Shown piece by piece: positions 16,318 through 25,242 of a stretch of DNA of 40,670 bases. Positions within the stretch are counted from its first letter, which is position 1, and every line of letters begins with the position of its first letter. Under the pieces are notes generated by a model that saw only the letters and a list, made by a program, of their open reading frames with translations, searched no databases and had not been told where the DNA came from. The stretch is from Marinomonas ushuaiensis DSM 15871 (lineage in GTDB: Bacteria; Pseudomonadota; Gammaproteobacteria; Pseudomonadales; Marinomonadaceae): NCBI RefSeq assembly GCF_000521805.1, contig NZ_JAMB01000020.1, positions 1 to 40,670 on the forward strand, written 5' to 3'. Made by a program: the position numbers and the translations under genes.

Positions 16318-17193
16318 CTAAACCCTATTTTGCTCAATCCACTGGTTTAGTACATCGTGAGTTGGAGAAGTATTACAGCCACGACAAACCCAAGCTTGCC
16401 ATTTTTGTGGAGTAACGGACTTTACTCGTTCAGCGTCGCGTAAATTATCAAATGCCAAAAACAGACAAGCGCCTGTTCCTGTTAATTTGGCATCCCCATG
16501 ATTTTTAAGCCATAAATAGGCTTCATTTACCTCAGGATTGTGCTTAATAACTACGTCTAAACAATCATTATGCCCGTCCAGCTTCAAGGCGTGCGATATT
16601 CTGATGGGAGGGGTGTCTCTTGTCAAATATTTATCAGCAAATATTTGACCCGTTGCGACATGACAATTGGGCTTGAGAAGTAAAAAATAGGGTGTGTCTG
16701 GTTCAACTTTTTGAAGCTTCTCACCAACACCTTCTGCAAAGGCGGAAAAACCCATGACAAAAATAGGAATATCAGCGCCTAATGTTACACCCATCTCTGC
16801 TAATCTCTCTAAAGATAAATGGCATTCCCAAAGGGAGTTTAGAGCTAATAAAGTGGTTGCTGCATTGGAACTTCCCCCTCCGATACCTCCACCCATAGGT
16901 AATTGTTTTTCTAGGAGAATATCAACACCAAATGTAGGATCACTTTTGAATGGAATAAGGAGTTCAGCCGCCTTGTAAATAAGGTTGTCTTTGGTTGGTA
17001 AATGTTCGATTTCTGGTGAAATGGTGATGCGATTATTTTGTGTTAGTGAAAAATCGAGTGTGTCGCATAGATCAATAAATTGGAAGAGCGTTTGTAGCTC
17101 ATGGTAGCCATCTTCACGTTGACCCGTGATGTGTAAAAATAAATTTAATTTTGCAGGTGAAGGTAATCGCATTGTGATTATTGAACTGTCCAT
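16318..17193 (-). CDS. ispE: 4-diphosphocytidyl-2-C-methyl-D-erythritol kinase
   Basis: A GHMP kinase of the MEP isoprenoid pathway that phosphorylates the 2-hydroxyl of CDP-methylerythritol. The N-terminus carries [14 protein letters not shown] and [11 protein letters not shown]; the ATP loop reads [14 protein letters not shown] (about residues 98-111); and TGTGACLF is near the end. The ATG at 17193 gives 291 residues and overlaps lolB by 16 bases. An in-frame ATG at 17172, just after the lolB stop, gives 284 residues and matches E. coli (283) better. Neither has a clear ribosome-binding site, so translation is probably coupled to lolB. Confidence 0.95.
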   Translation of the reverse strand: MDSSIITMRLPSPAKLNLFLHITGQREDGYHELQTLFQFIDLCDTLDFSLTQNNRITISPEIEHLPTKDNLIYKAAELLIPFKSDPTFGVDILLEKQLPMGGGIGGGSSNAATTLLALNSLWECHLSLERLAEMGVTLGADIPIFVMGFSAFAEGVGEKLQKVEPDTPYFLLLKPNCHVATGQIFADKYLTRDTPPIRISHALKLDGHNDCLDVVIKHNPEVNEAYLWLKNHGDAKLTGTGACLFLAFDNLRDAERVKSVTPQKWQAWVCRGCNTSPTHDVLNQWIEQNRV

Positions 17194-17756
17194 TCGTTAA
17201 TAATTAAGTTTACTCTAAACGGTGGGTTTGAAACTTGCATTTTTTGGGGTAAAGACAAACTGTCTATTTTTGTGAAATTACTGTAAGTAATCACCCATCC
17301 ATCCTGTTCTATTTTACTTATAGTTTCAGAAGTCATCTCTTTGGTTATTTGAGCTGGTGAGTTCGGTGAGGCTAAGCCACGAATCCAATAGGTAACTTGT
17401 TTAACAGGGAATGACCAGCCTAGCTCATCTTGTAAAAGTTCTGCCGGGTCATCACCAGTCATAATTTTATCTTCGTAGGCTAAGGTAACTAAGCCGTTTT
17501 CTTTCTGATTGAGTTTTGTTGCACCTTGTCCAAAAGGGCCAATAATAGAAAGGTCAAAGGTTTTAGAATCTTTCTGCCAATTAAAGTTACCTGAGACTGC
17601 GTCATCAGGTGTTCGAATGCCGACTCGACCTGATGTTTCCCATTTAGTTATGGCATCAACACTGGAAGGTGTCGGAATTATTGGCCCTGTTGGTTTTGTA
17701 CTACATGCACCTAGAAAAAGTGCAAATGTGATGATCGAGAGAGCGCGATAATTCAT
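17178..17756 (-). CDS. lolB: Outer membrane lipoprotein insertion receptor LolB
   Basis: A 192-residue lipoprotein. The signal ends FLGAC with acylated Cys18. The mature part starts with the LolB-type W-x-x-SGRVGIRTPDD segment and SGNFNWQ, then GPFGQGATKL. LolB takes lipoproteins from LolA and inserts them in the outer membrane; BamD, LptM and the TPR lipoprotein encoded here are likely clients. It lies between the TPR lipoprotein and ispE, the Pseudomonas order. Confidence 0.93.
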   Translation of the reverse strand: MNYRALSIITFALFLGACSTKPTGPIIPTPSSVDAITKWETSGRVGIRTPDDAVSGNFNWQKDSKTFDLSIIGPFGQGATKLNQKENGLVTLAYEDKIMTGDDPAELLQDELGWSFPVKQVTYWIRGLASPNSPAQITKEMTSETISKIEQDGWVITYSNFTKIDSLSLPQKMQVSNPPFRVNLIINEWTVQ

Positions 17757-17767
17757 GGAATAATGTC

Positions 17768-19561
17768 CTATTGTTTTGCTTCAAGCAAAGAGGGTGAAAG
17801 CCGTTTGATGGTATCAAGTAAAAGCGGCGAATTAGGTGATGTGATTAACGCGGTTTTCCATATTTCAATGGCTTCATTATAATGACGTTGTTTCCAAAGG
17901 GACTCACCATAATGGGCTGCAATTTCTGCATCGGGTAAAATAGACCATGCTTTTTTCAAAAAATAAGACGCTTGCTCAAGCTCTCCTTTCATAAAGTGCC
18001 CCCAACCTAAACTGTCAGTGATAGCGGGGTCGTTCTCTGTTTTTTCATAAGCGGATTCGATATATATCATGGCTTCGTCAATGCGTTTGGTGCGAGTCAG
18101 TAGTGTGTAGCCGAGGGCGTTTAGGTATTGAGGATTGTCAGGGTCTTTTTGTAGCAATTTTTTCAGCTCTATTTCTGTTATTTTCCAATTTCCTAATGTT
18201 TCAGCGAGTAGTGCTTTTTTGTAGCGTAAAAGATCTGATTCTGGAAGCGCCTCACCTGCGCGAAATACCAGGTCGTAGGATAAATTGAGGTTGCCTTTTT
18301 CTTCATGTAGAAGGCTAATAAAGCTCACCTGTTCAGGCATGTCTTCTCTAAGGGTTCGAGTCAAAACGAGATCGTTGACGTCGTTTTCTTTGCCTTCATC
18401 ATAAAGCCAAATAGCTATTTTATGGGTTGCGTTATTGCGTAAATGGCCATCAACTTTTCCCATTGTAACTCTTGCTTCGAGCTTTTTATCCAGTTGAGCA
18501 AGCGCTATAGCTGTTAAATATTGGATTTGATCAAGAAAACCTAATTTTTCTTCTGGCAGTGTATTTGAAACATCTAATGTTTGTTTTGGGTGTTTGTATT
18601 CTAACAATACGCGCATAAAATTGACGGCAACTTGCAATCGATCTGAAGTGTCTAAGTTTGCTTTTTGGTAAGCTTCTTTAGCTTGTGCAACTTGTTTGTT
18701 CTCGACCAAGAAATTGAGGAGTGGCGTTAATATTCTAGTGTTGTCTGGGAGCGTTTGAGAAGCCATCGTCAGAGTGTTGATGGCGTTTTCTAATGCGCCT
18801 AGGTTTTTTTGACTCAAAGCTAGAATAAGATATAGCGCTTCGTTTTTCTCTGTGCTGTTTTTTGCTAAAAGTTGTTTGGAAGTCTCGATGGCAGCTTGAT
18901 ATTGTCCTGATAATAACAAAAGGTGTGCGTTGCTAAGCTGAACGTATTGGTCGCTTTTGGTTTCTGGCGGTAATGTAGCAATGGTGTCTGCTATCGTTTC
19001 AAGGTGTTCATTATTGTTCAAGTTATCTTCAAGATATACAGGAAGAAAGCGTAAAGGCACATTGTGACGAGCGGCATTGGTCAGTAATGTGGCGCTTTCT
19101 TCTGGGCGTTTAGTTTTAATCAAAACCTGAAATTTTAACGAGTAAGCGGGTTCTGATGCGGGTTCAATGGAAAGCCACAAGTTTGTGCTTCGTTCTACAT
19201 AAGTATCGTTTTGAGTCGCAATGGCGATATGAACTAGCCTTTCAATAAGGTCTGTGTTTTTGGATTTACTGGCTAGCTCATAAAAAGGTTCAAATGCTTC
19301 GTTCGGGCCTTTTCTTTGTAAGATAAATTCTGCTTTTAGTAGCTCTTCTACGTAACTGTGTGAGCTTACTTTAGTTGGAGTTGTCTTTTCATTCGAATAA
19401 GAGGTATCTGACCGGGTATCATTCTGGCTACAAGCTACTAAAAAAGGTAAGCCAATAACAGTCAAAAGCGCTAAGATACCTTTATTGTAAAGCTGTAATG
19501 TGAGCGTTTTTTGTATTGTGCTCAAAGGACGAGGCATGTGTTTTCTCTGTACGAAATTCAT
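17768..19561 (-). CDS. TPR-repeat lipoprotein
   Basis: A 597-residue protein. A hydrophobic segment ends PFLVAC with lipobox Cys44, so the mature protein is probably lipid-anchored. The rest is mostly alpha-helical TPR repeats; the clearest are near the C-terminus, for example NPQYLNALGYTLL and AITDSLGWGHFMKGELEQA. The family sits between lolB and hemA in Pseudomonas (PA4667-like) and its role is unknown; an envelope assembly function is a guess. The ATG at 19561 has AAGG six bases upstream; the in-frame ATG at 19537 would give a shorter, more usual lipoprotein signal. It is divergent from hemA. Confidence 0.85.
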   Translation of the reverse strand: MNFVQRKHMPRPLSTIQKTLTLQLYNKGILALLTVIGLPFLVACSQNDTRSDTSYSNEKTTPTKVSSHSYVEELLKAEFILQRKGPNEAFEPFYELASKSKNTDLIERLVHIAIATQNDTYVERSTNLWLSIEPASEPAYSLKFQVLIKTKRPEESATLLTNAARHNVPLRFLPVYLEDNLNNNEHLETIADTIATLPPETKSDQYVQLSNAHLLLLSGQYQAAIETSKQLLAKNSTEKNEALYLILALSQKNLGALENAINTLTMASQTLPDNTRILTPLLNFLVENKQVAQAKEAYQKANLDTSDRLQVAVNFMRVLLEYKHPKQTLDVSNTLPEEKLGFLDQIQYLTAIALAQLDKKLEARVTMGKVDGHLRNNATHKIAIWLYDEGKENDVNDLVLTRTLREDMPEQVSFISLLHEEKGNLNLSYDLVFRAGEALPESDLLRYKKALLAETLGNWKITEIELKKLLQKDPDNPQYLNALGYTLLTRTKRIDEAMIYIESAYEKTENDPAITDSLGWGHFMKGELEQASYFLKKAWSILPDAEIAAHYGESLWKQRHYNEAIEIWKTALITSPNSPLLLDTIKRLSPSLLEAKQ

Positions 19562-19667
19562 ATTAACCTTATGGTAACGTCAGCTGCTCAGTATGTCAGT
19601 CTTAACTATAAATTAATCCTATTACATTTATTGGTAAGATAGGGTGCGAAAAAAAGCGAATTTCTCG

Positions 19668-19673
19668 TATAAT
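19668..19673 (+). promoter_or_regulatory. -10 box for hemA
   Basis: A perfect TATAAT, about 88 bases before the hemA ATG. The best -35 at 17 bases is TGCGAA (19645-19650), which is weak, so expression may need an activator. Confidence 0.4.
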
Positions 19674-19760
19674 GTGTCCTCTTTATGTAAAGACGTTATG
19701 TTGGAACCTTATTTCTTCCTGTTGTTGTCTTAAAATCTCGATTCTTGAGAAGAGCCCTGA

Positions 19761-21029
19761 ATGCCACTAATTACTGTAGGTGTAAATCATAAAACCGCAC
19801 CGGTCTCGATACGTGAACGCGTGGCCTTTGCGCCAGAGAAGATGATAGACGCTTTATCATCTCTGATCTCTGCCCGAAAAGCCAATGAAGCGGTGATTGT
19901 GTCTACCTGCAATCGAACAGAGCTTTATTGTTCAGTAGAGGACTTTAGTCAGACAGAAGGCATTGTTGAATGGCTTGGTCAATATCATGGAATTGATCAA
20001 TTAGAGCTTCAAAAATATTGTTATACACACTGTAATGATGACAGTGTTCGTCATGTAATGAGAGTCGCTTCTGGTTTAGACTCTTTGATCTTAGGTGAAC
20101 CTCAAATTCTAGGGCAAGTGAAATCAGCCTATGCGGTTTCTCAAGAAGGTGCGTGCCTTGGCCCTGAGTTGGAGTCTTTGTTTCAGCGCGCTTTCTCTGT
20201 TGCTAAACGTGTTCGTACGGACACGGCAATTGGCGAAAACCCTGTGTCGATTGCTTTTGCTGCGGTTAGCTTAGCTCAGCGTATTTTTGCTGATATTAGA
20301 AACAGTACGGCATTGTTGATCGGTGCAGGACAGACCATTGAATTAGTGGCGCGGCACCTTAAAGAAAATGGCATTCAGCGAATTATTGTTGCCAACAGAA
20401 CATTGGCAAGAGCTGAAGCCTTAGCGAATGAGCTGAATGCCGAAGCGATCATGCTGGGAGATATCGGGGAATATTTATCACAAGCGGACATTGTTATTTC
20501 TTCGACCGCCAGCCAGTTGCCAATCATTGGTAAAGGTATGGTGGAGCGGGCAACGTCTCAGCGACGTCATTCGCCTATGTTGCTCATTGATATTGCAGTA
20601 CCACGTGATATTGAACCAGAAGTTGAAGATGTAAAGGATGCTTATCTTTATACGGTCGATGATTTGCATTCGGTTATTGAAGAAAATGTAAGAGCAAGGC
20701 AAGATGCAGCGAAAGCCGCAGAGCAAATGATTGAAGAAGGAGTAGACTCCTATCGTCGCGCGATTGAATCTAGAAAAGTGTCTGACCTTATTGTTACTTT
20801 TCGACAATCCGCTGAAGCGGTTAAGAATACTGAATTAGAAAAAGCACTCAAAGGTCTTGAAATGGGGCAATCGCCAGAGCAAGTTATTAATAAGTTGGCT
20901 CATGGTTTAATGAATAAACTCATTCATTCTCCAACTCGCTATTTACGTGATGCGGGCGCAGATGCAGATCAAGATGCACTCACTATTGCCTCAAACGTAT
21001 TGGGCATTTACGAAGAAAAAGATAATTAA
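19761..21029 (+). CDS. hemA: Glutamyl-tRNA reductase
   Basis: A 422-residue enzyme for the first committed step of C5 tetrapyrrole synthesis, reducing Glu-tRNA to glutamate-1-semialdehyde with NADPH. The catalytic Cys is residue 50 in STCNRTELY. The HKTAPVSIRER motif, the GEPQILGQVK motif and a Rossmann domain with LLIGAGQTIE are all present, as is the C-terminal dimerisation helix. It is followed after 3 bases by prfA and then prmC, the conserved order. The rest of the haem genes here form a separate operon at 26866-31071. Confidence 0.97.
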   Translation: MPLITVGVNHKTAPVSIRERVAFAPEKMIDALSSLISARKANEAVIVSTCNRTELYCSVEDFSQTEGIVEWLGQYHGIDQLELQKYCYTHCNDDSVRHVMRVASGLDSLILGEPQILGQVKSAYAVSQEGACLGPELESLFQRAFSVAKRVRTDTAIGENPVSIAFAAVSLAQRIFADIRNSTALLIGAGQTIELVARHLKENGIQRIIVANRTLARAEALANELNAEAIMLGDIGEYLSQADIVISSTASQLPIIGKGMVERATSQRRHSPMLLIDIAVPRDIEPEVEDVKDAYLYTVDDLHSVIEENVRARQDAAKAAEQMIEEGVDSYRRAIESRKVSDLIVTFRQSAEAVKNTELEKALKGLEMGQSPEQVINKLAHGLMNKLIHSPTRYLRDAGADADQDALTIASNVLGIYEEKDN

Positions 21030-21032
21030 AAA

Positions 21033-22121
21033 ATGAAAGAATCTATTAAGTTAAAATTAGAAAGCTTGTCTGATCGCTATGATGAATTGGCTGCACTATT
21101 GGGTGTGGCAGAAGTTATTATGGATCAAGATCTATTTCGCTCCTACTCAAAAGAGTACGCCGAGCTTGAACCTGTTGTGAAATGTTTTAATGAGTTTCAG
21201 CAAATCGATGAAAATATTGCTGAAGCCGAACTGATGATGACTGACTCAGACCCAGATATAAAAGAAATGGGCGTGGAAGAATACAAAGCGGGTCAGGCGC
21301 AAAAAGAAGCGCTTCAGTTGATTCTTCAAAAATTACTGTTACCGAAAGATCCTAACGATTCTAAAAACGTTTTCTTAGAAGTGCGTGCGGGAACTGGTGG
21401 CGACGAAGCCTCTATTTTCTCGGGTGATTTATTTCGAATGTATTCCCGCTATGCTGAGACTCAGCGCTGGAAAGTTGAAATCGTTAGTGCAAACGAAGGT
21501 GAGCACGGTGGTTACAAAGAAGTGATCGCACGAATCGTTGGTGATGGCGCTTATTCAAAGTTGAAATTTGAATCGGGTGTACATCGAGTTCAGCGAGTGC
21601 CCGCGACAGAATCTCAAGGTCGTATCCACACATCGGCTTGTACTGTCGCTGTTATGCCTGAAATGGATGAAGTTGATGACATCATCATTAATAAAGGTGA
21701 TTTACGAATTGACACTTTCCGAGCGTCTGGTGCGGGTGGTCAGCACGTAAATAAAACAGACTCTGCGATTCGTCTTACGCACATCCCAACTGGCGTTGTC
21801 GTTGAATGTCAGGAAGAGCGCTCACAGCATAAGAACCGTGCGAAAGCGATGTCTTTGTTGGCGTCTCGCCTATTGGCAGCGGAGCAGGAAAAAGCCGCAA
21901 GCGAACAATCAGAAACGCGTAAATCTTTGGTGGGAAGTGGAGATCGTTCTGAACGTATTCGAACGTACAACTATCCTCAAGGTCGCGTGACAGATCATCG
22001 TATCAATTTAACCTTATATAAATTAGATGAAATTGTTACAGGTGATCTGAATGTATTGATTAATCCATTGGTTAATGAGTTCCAGGCAGAGCAGCTTGCA
22101 GCTTTAAGTGGCGATAATTGA
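21033..22121 (+). CDS. prfA: Peptide chain release factor 1
   Basis: A 362-residue class I release factor for UAA and UAG. The stop-codon recognition motif PAT lies at residues 190-192 and the GGQ motif, which triggers peptide release, at 235-237 ([14 protein letters not shown]). It starts 3 bases after the hemA stop with a poor ribosome-binding site, so translation is probably coupled. The next gene, prmC, methylates the GGQ glutamine. Confidence 0.97.
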   Translation: MKESIKLKLESLSDRYDELAALLGVAEVIMDQDLFRSYSKEYAELEPVVKCFNEFQQIDENIAEAELMMTDSDPDIKEMGVEEYKAGQAQKEALQLILQKLLLPKDPNDSKNVFLEVRAGTGGDEASIFSGDLFRMYSRYAETQRWKVEIVSANEGEHGGYKEVIARIVGDGAYSKLKFESGVHRVQRVPATESQGRIHTSACTVAVMPEMDEVDDIIINKGDLRIDTFRASGAGGQHVNKTDSAIRLTHIPTGVVVECQEERSQHKNRAKAMSLLASRLLAAEQEKAASEQSETRKSLVGSGDRSERIRTYNYPQGRVTDHRINLTLYKLDEIVTGDLNVLINPLVNEFQAEQLAALSGDN

Positions 22122-22161
22122 TTTTTCATGGATTTTTCTTCGGATAAGGTAACCATCTCGC

Positions 22162-23007
22162 ATGCGAATTGATGTGTTATTAAAAGGCGCTTTAGAGCGC
22201 CTTACTTTTGTCTCAGACACGGCGCAGCTTGATGCTCAGCTTTTGCTTGCTCATGTGCTTTCTGTGTCTACGTCTTATTTCTACACCTGGCCTGAAAAAC
22301 AAGTTGATGTAGAGCGTATTGAGCTATTCAATGGACTATTGGATCGACGGGAGCAGGGTGAGCCAATTGCTTATTTACTTGGACATCAAGCATTTTGGTC
22401 CTTGGATTTGGAGGTGGCGCCTTGTACTTTAATTCCTCGTGCTGATACAGAGCGGCTGGTGGAAGTTGTTTTATCACTTGTTGATGAGAGCCAGAAAGTA
22501 AATCATATTCTGGATCTTGGTACAGGAACGGGTGCGATTGCTTTGGCTCTGGCATCAGAATTGCCAGAATCAAACGTTGTTGGCATCGATTTAATCGATG
22601 GCGCCGTTGTGCTTGCTCAAAGAAATGCTAAGAAGAATAAGCTCAACAATGTAGTGTTCAAGCAGAGTCGCTGGTTCGATGCATTAAAAGGTATCGAGCC
22701 ATTTAACTTCATCGTTTCTAATCCGCCTTATATTGACCCTGATGACGAGCATTTGTCTCAAGGTGATGTGCGATTCGAGCCTAAAAGCGCTTTGGTTGCA
22801 GAGAATCACGGTTTGGCAGATATAGAGCACATAATTAGTGTGGCTCCTCGTTTTATGAAGCCAAATGCGTACTTGGTGTTCGAACATGGCTATGATCAGG
22901 CCGAAGTGGTTAGAAACAGTTTAAGCCAAGCCGGTTTTGACCGTGTTGAGAGCTTTCAGGATTTGGGAAATAATGATCGAGTTACAGTTGGCCGTTGGAG
23001 TCATTAG
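22162..23007 (+). CDS. prmC: Release factor glutamine methyltransferase
   Basis: A 281-residue SAM-dependent enzyme that N5-methylates the GGQ glutamine of RF1 and RF2. An N-terminal helical substrate-binding domain (about 1-80) is followed by the Rossmann methyltransferase domain, with ILDLGTGTGAIALALA (about 114-129) and the catalytic NPPY at 187-190. It is in the same operon as its substrate gene prfA. A long hairpin follows. Confidence 0.97.
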   Translation: MRIDVLLKGALERLTFVSDTAQLDAQLLLAHVLSVSTSYFYTWPEKQVDVERIELFNGLLDRREQGEPIAYLLGHQAFWSLDLEVAPCTLIPRADTERLVEVVLSLVDESQKVNHILDLGTGTGAIALALASELPESNVVGIDLIDGAVVLAQRNAKKNKLNNVVFKQSRWFDALKGIEPFNFIVSNPPYIDPDDEHLSQGDVRFEPKSALVAENHGLADIEHIISVAPRFMKPNAYLVFEHGYDQAEVVRNSLSQAGFDRVESFQDLGNNDRVTVGRWSH

Positions 23008-23031
23008 CATGATCTGATGTCAGTTTGAGAG

Positions 23032-23076
23032 ATTCAGGAATATAAAAGTATCAATTTTTTCTTTATATTCCTGAAT
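23032..23076. terminator. Long AT-rich hairpin between convergent prmC and yaaA
   Basis: Fifteen bases at 23032-23046 pair perfectly with 23062-23076, around a 15-base loop containing six T. No clean T-run follows on either side, but the place between two convergent genes suggests a bidirectional terminator. Confidence 0.55.
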
Positions 23077-23103
23077 ATATTTTAAGAGCTGTTTCAAATA
23101 TTG

Positions 23104-23886
23104 TTATTTCTTCGGTTGTGCGTGTTCTGGACGAATATAAACAGGAGCCGTTTCGGTTGATTGTTGAGGGGCGTAACGATAACCCGCCAAATCGAATGCT
23201 TTTATGTCTTCCAATGTTTTGCATCGATTTTCAATCAAATATCTCGTCATTAAGCCACGCGCTTTCTTCGCATAAAAACTAATCACTTTGAACTGGCCAT
23301 TCTTCTCATCAAGAAAGTTTGGTGTAATTAATGTCGACTTCAATTTTTTCTTATTAACCGCTTTAAAGTATTCGTTAGACGCTAGGTTAACGAGTAGCTC
23401 GTTTTCTTCAAGAGAATCATTAATTTTATCAACAATAATATCGCCCCAAAATTGATATAAGTTACTGCCTCGTTTATTACTAAGCTTAGTGCCCATTTCT
23501 AAGCGATAAGCTTGCATTAAATCTAAAGGTTTTAGGAGGCCATATAACCCACTCAAAATTCGAAGTGAATCTTGTGCGTAGCTCATGTCTTCGTTACTTA
23601 ATGAGTAGGCATCTAAACCTGTGTATACATCGCCCATAAAAGTATAAACGGCAGGACGACTATTTAACGGTGTATGTTCTTTTTGCCATTCCTGGTAGCG
23701 AGATACATTTAAGGCTGCTAGCTTGTCACTGAGTTTCATTAATGTCGCAATGTCAGCCGGTGTACAAGGTTTGATTGTATCAATGAGCTCTTGAGAGTCA
23801 TTGAGCATTTCAGGTACAGTGAAATTGCTGTTATTTGGCTTAGAGGTTAAATCCAGAGTTTTTGCTGGAGAGATTAAAAATTTCAT
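23104..23886 (-). CDS. yaaA: Peroxide stress protein YaaA (DUF328)
   Basis: A 260-residue cytoplasmic protein starting MKFLISPAKTLDL, the family signature. Other conserved segments are FMGDVYTGLDAY, ILSGLYGLLKPLD, YRLEMGT and ISFYAKKARGLMTRY. E. coli YaaA lowers free iron and protects DNA from peroxide, and the fold can bind DNA. Length is normal. GGAAAA lies five bases before the ATG. It converges on prmC and diverges from the small gene at 23977. Confidence 0.95.
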   Translation of the reverse strand: MKFLISPAKTLDLTSKPNNSNFTVPEMLNDSQELIDTIKPCTPADIATLMKLSDKLAALNVSRYQEWQKEHTPLNSRPAVYTFMGDVYTGLDAYSLSNEDMSYAQDSLRILSGLYGLLKPLDLMQAYRLEMGTKLSNKRGSNLYQFWGDIIVDKINDSLEENELLVNLASNEYFKAVNKKKLKSTLITPNFLDEKNGQFKVISFYAKKARGLMTRYLIENRCKTLEDIKAFDLAGYRYAPQQSTETAPVYIRPEHAQPKK

Positions 23887-23976
23887 AAGTTTTCCATCTG
23901 CATGATTATGGCTTTGTTAAAGATTATCCATAGAGTGCCGATAGATATCCAGACAATGCTTTAATAGAGATAATTT

Positions 23977-24162
23977 ATGAAGAATAATCTGATACTATTC
24001 CCTTCGCCTCGTCAGCGTCATGAACCTAAGGCAGAAATGCTTGAGCCGAGCGATCAACTAAAGGCACTTCGTGCAGCATTTGATCGTGCGCGTATTGGTT
24101 GGCCGCTCGAAGAGGCGGAATTGCCTGAAAATAATAAAATGCATTGCGGCTCAAAAAAGTAA
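23977..24162 (+). CDS. Small hypothetical protein, 61 residues
   Basis: Not a family I recognise. The protein begins MKNNLILFPSPRQRHEP, then has a likely amphipathic helix (about 28-40, QLKALRAAFDRARIG) and an acidic Trp-containing segment (WPLEEAELPE), ending Lys-rich. It has no signal peptide or membrane segment. The ribosome-binding site is weak (GAGATA). It sits between yaaA and the membrane protein gene, with 52 bases to the latter. Composition is consistent with a real coding gene rather than chance, but this needs homologues to confirm. Confidence 0.5.
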   Translation: MKNNLILFPSPRQRHEPKAEMLEPSDQLKALRAAFDRARIGWPLEEAELPENNKMHCGSKK

Positions 24163-24214
24163 TTAGATAATCTTCTATTTTAACTTTGGGTTGCCACTTT
24201 AAGGTGTTAGCTCT

Positions 24215-25123
24215 ATGTTGTTCCTTGTGCGTCACTCCCTTTTGTTTATGTTCTTTTTTGCTATATTAGGCTTTTTGCTCCCTACTTTATCTCTCGCGTT
24301 GTTTCCTTTCTTATCCATCGTTCTGTTTTGCTTGATGACATTAACCTTATTAGGAATGAAACAAAATGAACTCGTTAAGCGTTTAAGTAGTCGATCTGTT
24401 TGGGGTTATACCTTTTTGCATTCGATTGTTTTTATGGGAGTAGTTAGCCTTCTTGGGCGATGGCTGTCATTTAGTGATGATCTTTTATTGGCGGTTGTGG
24501 CGGTTGCAGGGACTGGGTCTTTATTTGCTACGCCGGCAATTGTTCGTGCGCTAGGCTTTGATAGTGTGCAAGCTATGGCTATGACGATCTCAACAACCTT
24601 ATGCTTGCCTGTCGCAATCTGTATTACATTAGTATTTTATCAAACAGGGCAGGTGGATCTGGATTGGGTGAGTTATTTACTTCGTTTGGTCATCTTTATT
24701 TTTGGTCCTATGTTGTTTTCCTTTTTGGTACATCATTTTTCCCCTGAAGAATCATTGAATCGATTTTTAGTAAGAATTTCTCCTTATACTATTTTATTGG
24801 TTTTCGCTTTTCCTTTCGGATTAGTAGGGAGCTTCAGAGTTCTTTTTGATCAAAATCCTATGATGGCACTGAACTATTTTCTGATCGCTACAGGGTTGTG
24901 TTCTTTATTTTTTATACTATCTTTTATTCTGTATAGGAAAAAAGGAAAGGCCATTGCATTAACCGCTTCTATTACTTCTGGAAATCGAAATGTGTTACTA
25001 ACCTATACTATTGCAGGTGCATTATTGGGACCGGCTTTTTTGCCTTTGGCTGGCGCTTTGCAAATTCCAACCTACTTATTACCAGTTCTTACTCGCTGGC
25101 TTAATAAAGTCTTGATTAAGTAA
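24215..25123 (+). CDS. BASS-like (bile acid:sodium symporter family) membrane protein
   Basis: A 302-residue integral inner-membrane protein with eight to ten predicted helices spread over the whole length. The final third has SGNRNVLLTYTIAGA (about residues 256-270), resembling the conserved crossover segment of the BASS/SBF fold, where sodium and substrate bind; ATPAIVRALG is a candidate for the matching N-terminal half. The substrate is unknown. AAGGTG lies eight bases before the ATG. It probably forms a unit with the small gene before it. Confidence 0.65.
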   Translation: MLFLVRHSLLFMFFFAILGFLLPTLSLALFPFLSIVLFCLMTLTLLGMKQNELVKRLSSRSVWGYTFLHSIVFMGVVSLLGRWLSFSDDLLLAVVAVAGTGSLFATPAIVRALGFDSVQAMAMTISTTLCLPVAICITLVFYQTGQVDLDWVSYLLRLVIFIFGPMLFSFLVHHFSPEESLNRFLVRISPYTILLVFAFPFGLVGSFRVLFDQNPMMALNYFLIATGLCSLFFILSFILYRKKGKAIALTASITSGNRNVLLTYTIAGALLGPAFLPLAGALQIPTYLLPVLTRWLNKVLIK

Positions 25124-25138
25124 ATTTTAAGAAATAAC

Positions 25139-25184
25139 ATAAAAGTCTATTATATTAAGAAAAATTAATATAACAGACTTTTAT
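25139..25184. repeat. Near-perfect 20-bp inverted repeat before the Aer-like gene
   Basis: Twenty bases at 25139-25158 pair with 25165-25184, with one mismatch, around a six-base loop (GAAAAA). It starts 16 bases after the upstream stop codon and ends 58 bases before the Aer-like ATG. The arms end in AAAAG/CTTTT, so it can act as a terminator in either direction, but no T-run follows. Confidence 0.6.
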
Positions 25185-25242
25185 CTTCACTATTTGTTTA
25201 AGCTTTTATCTTTTTAGCTAAATTTTCTGGAAATAGCTTTTT

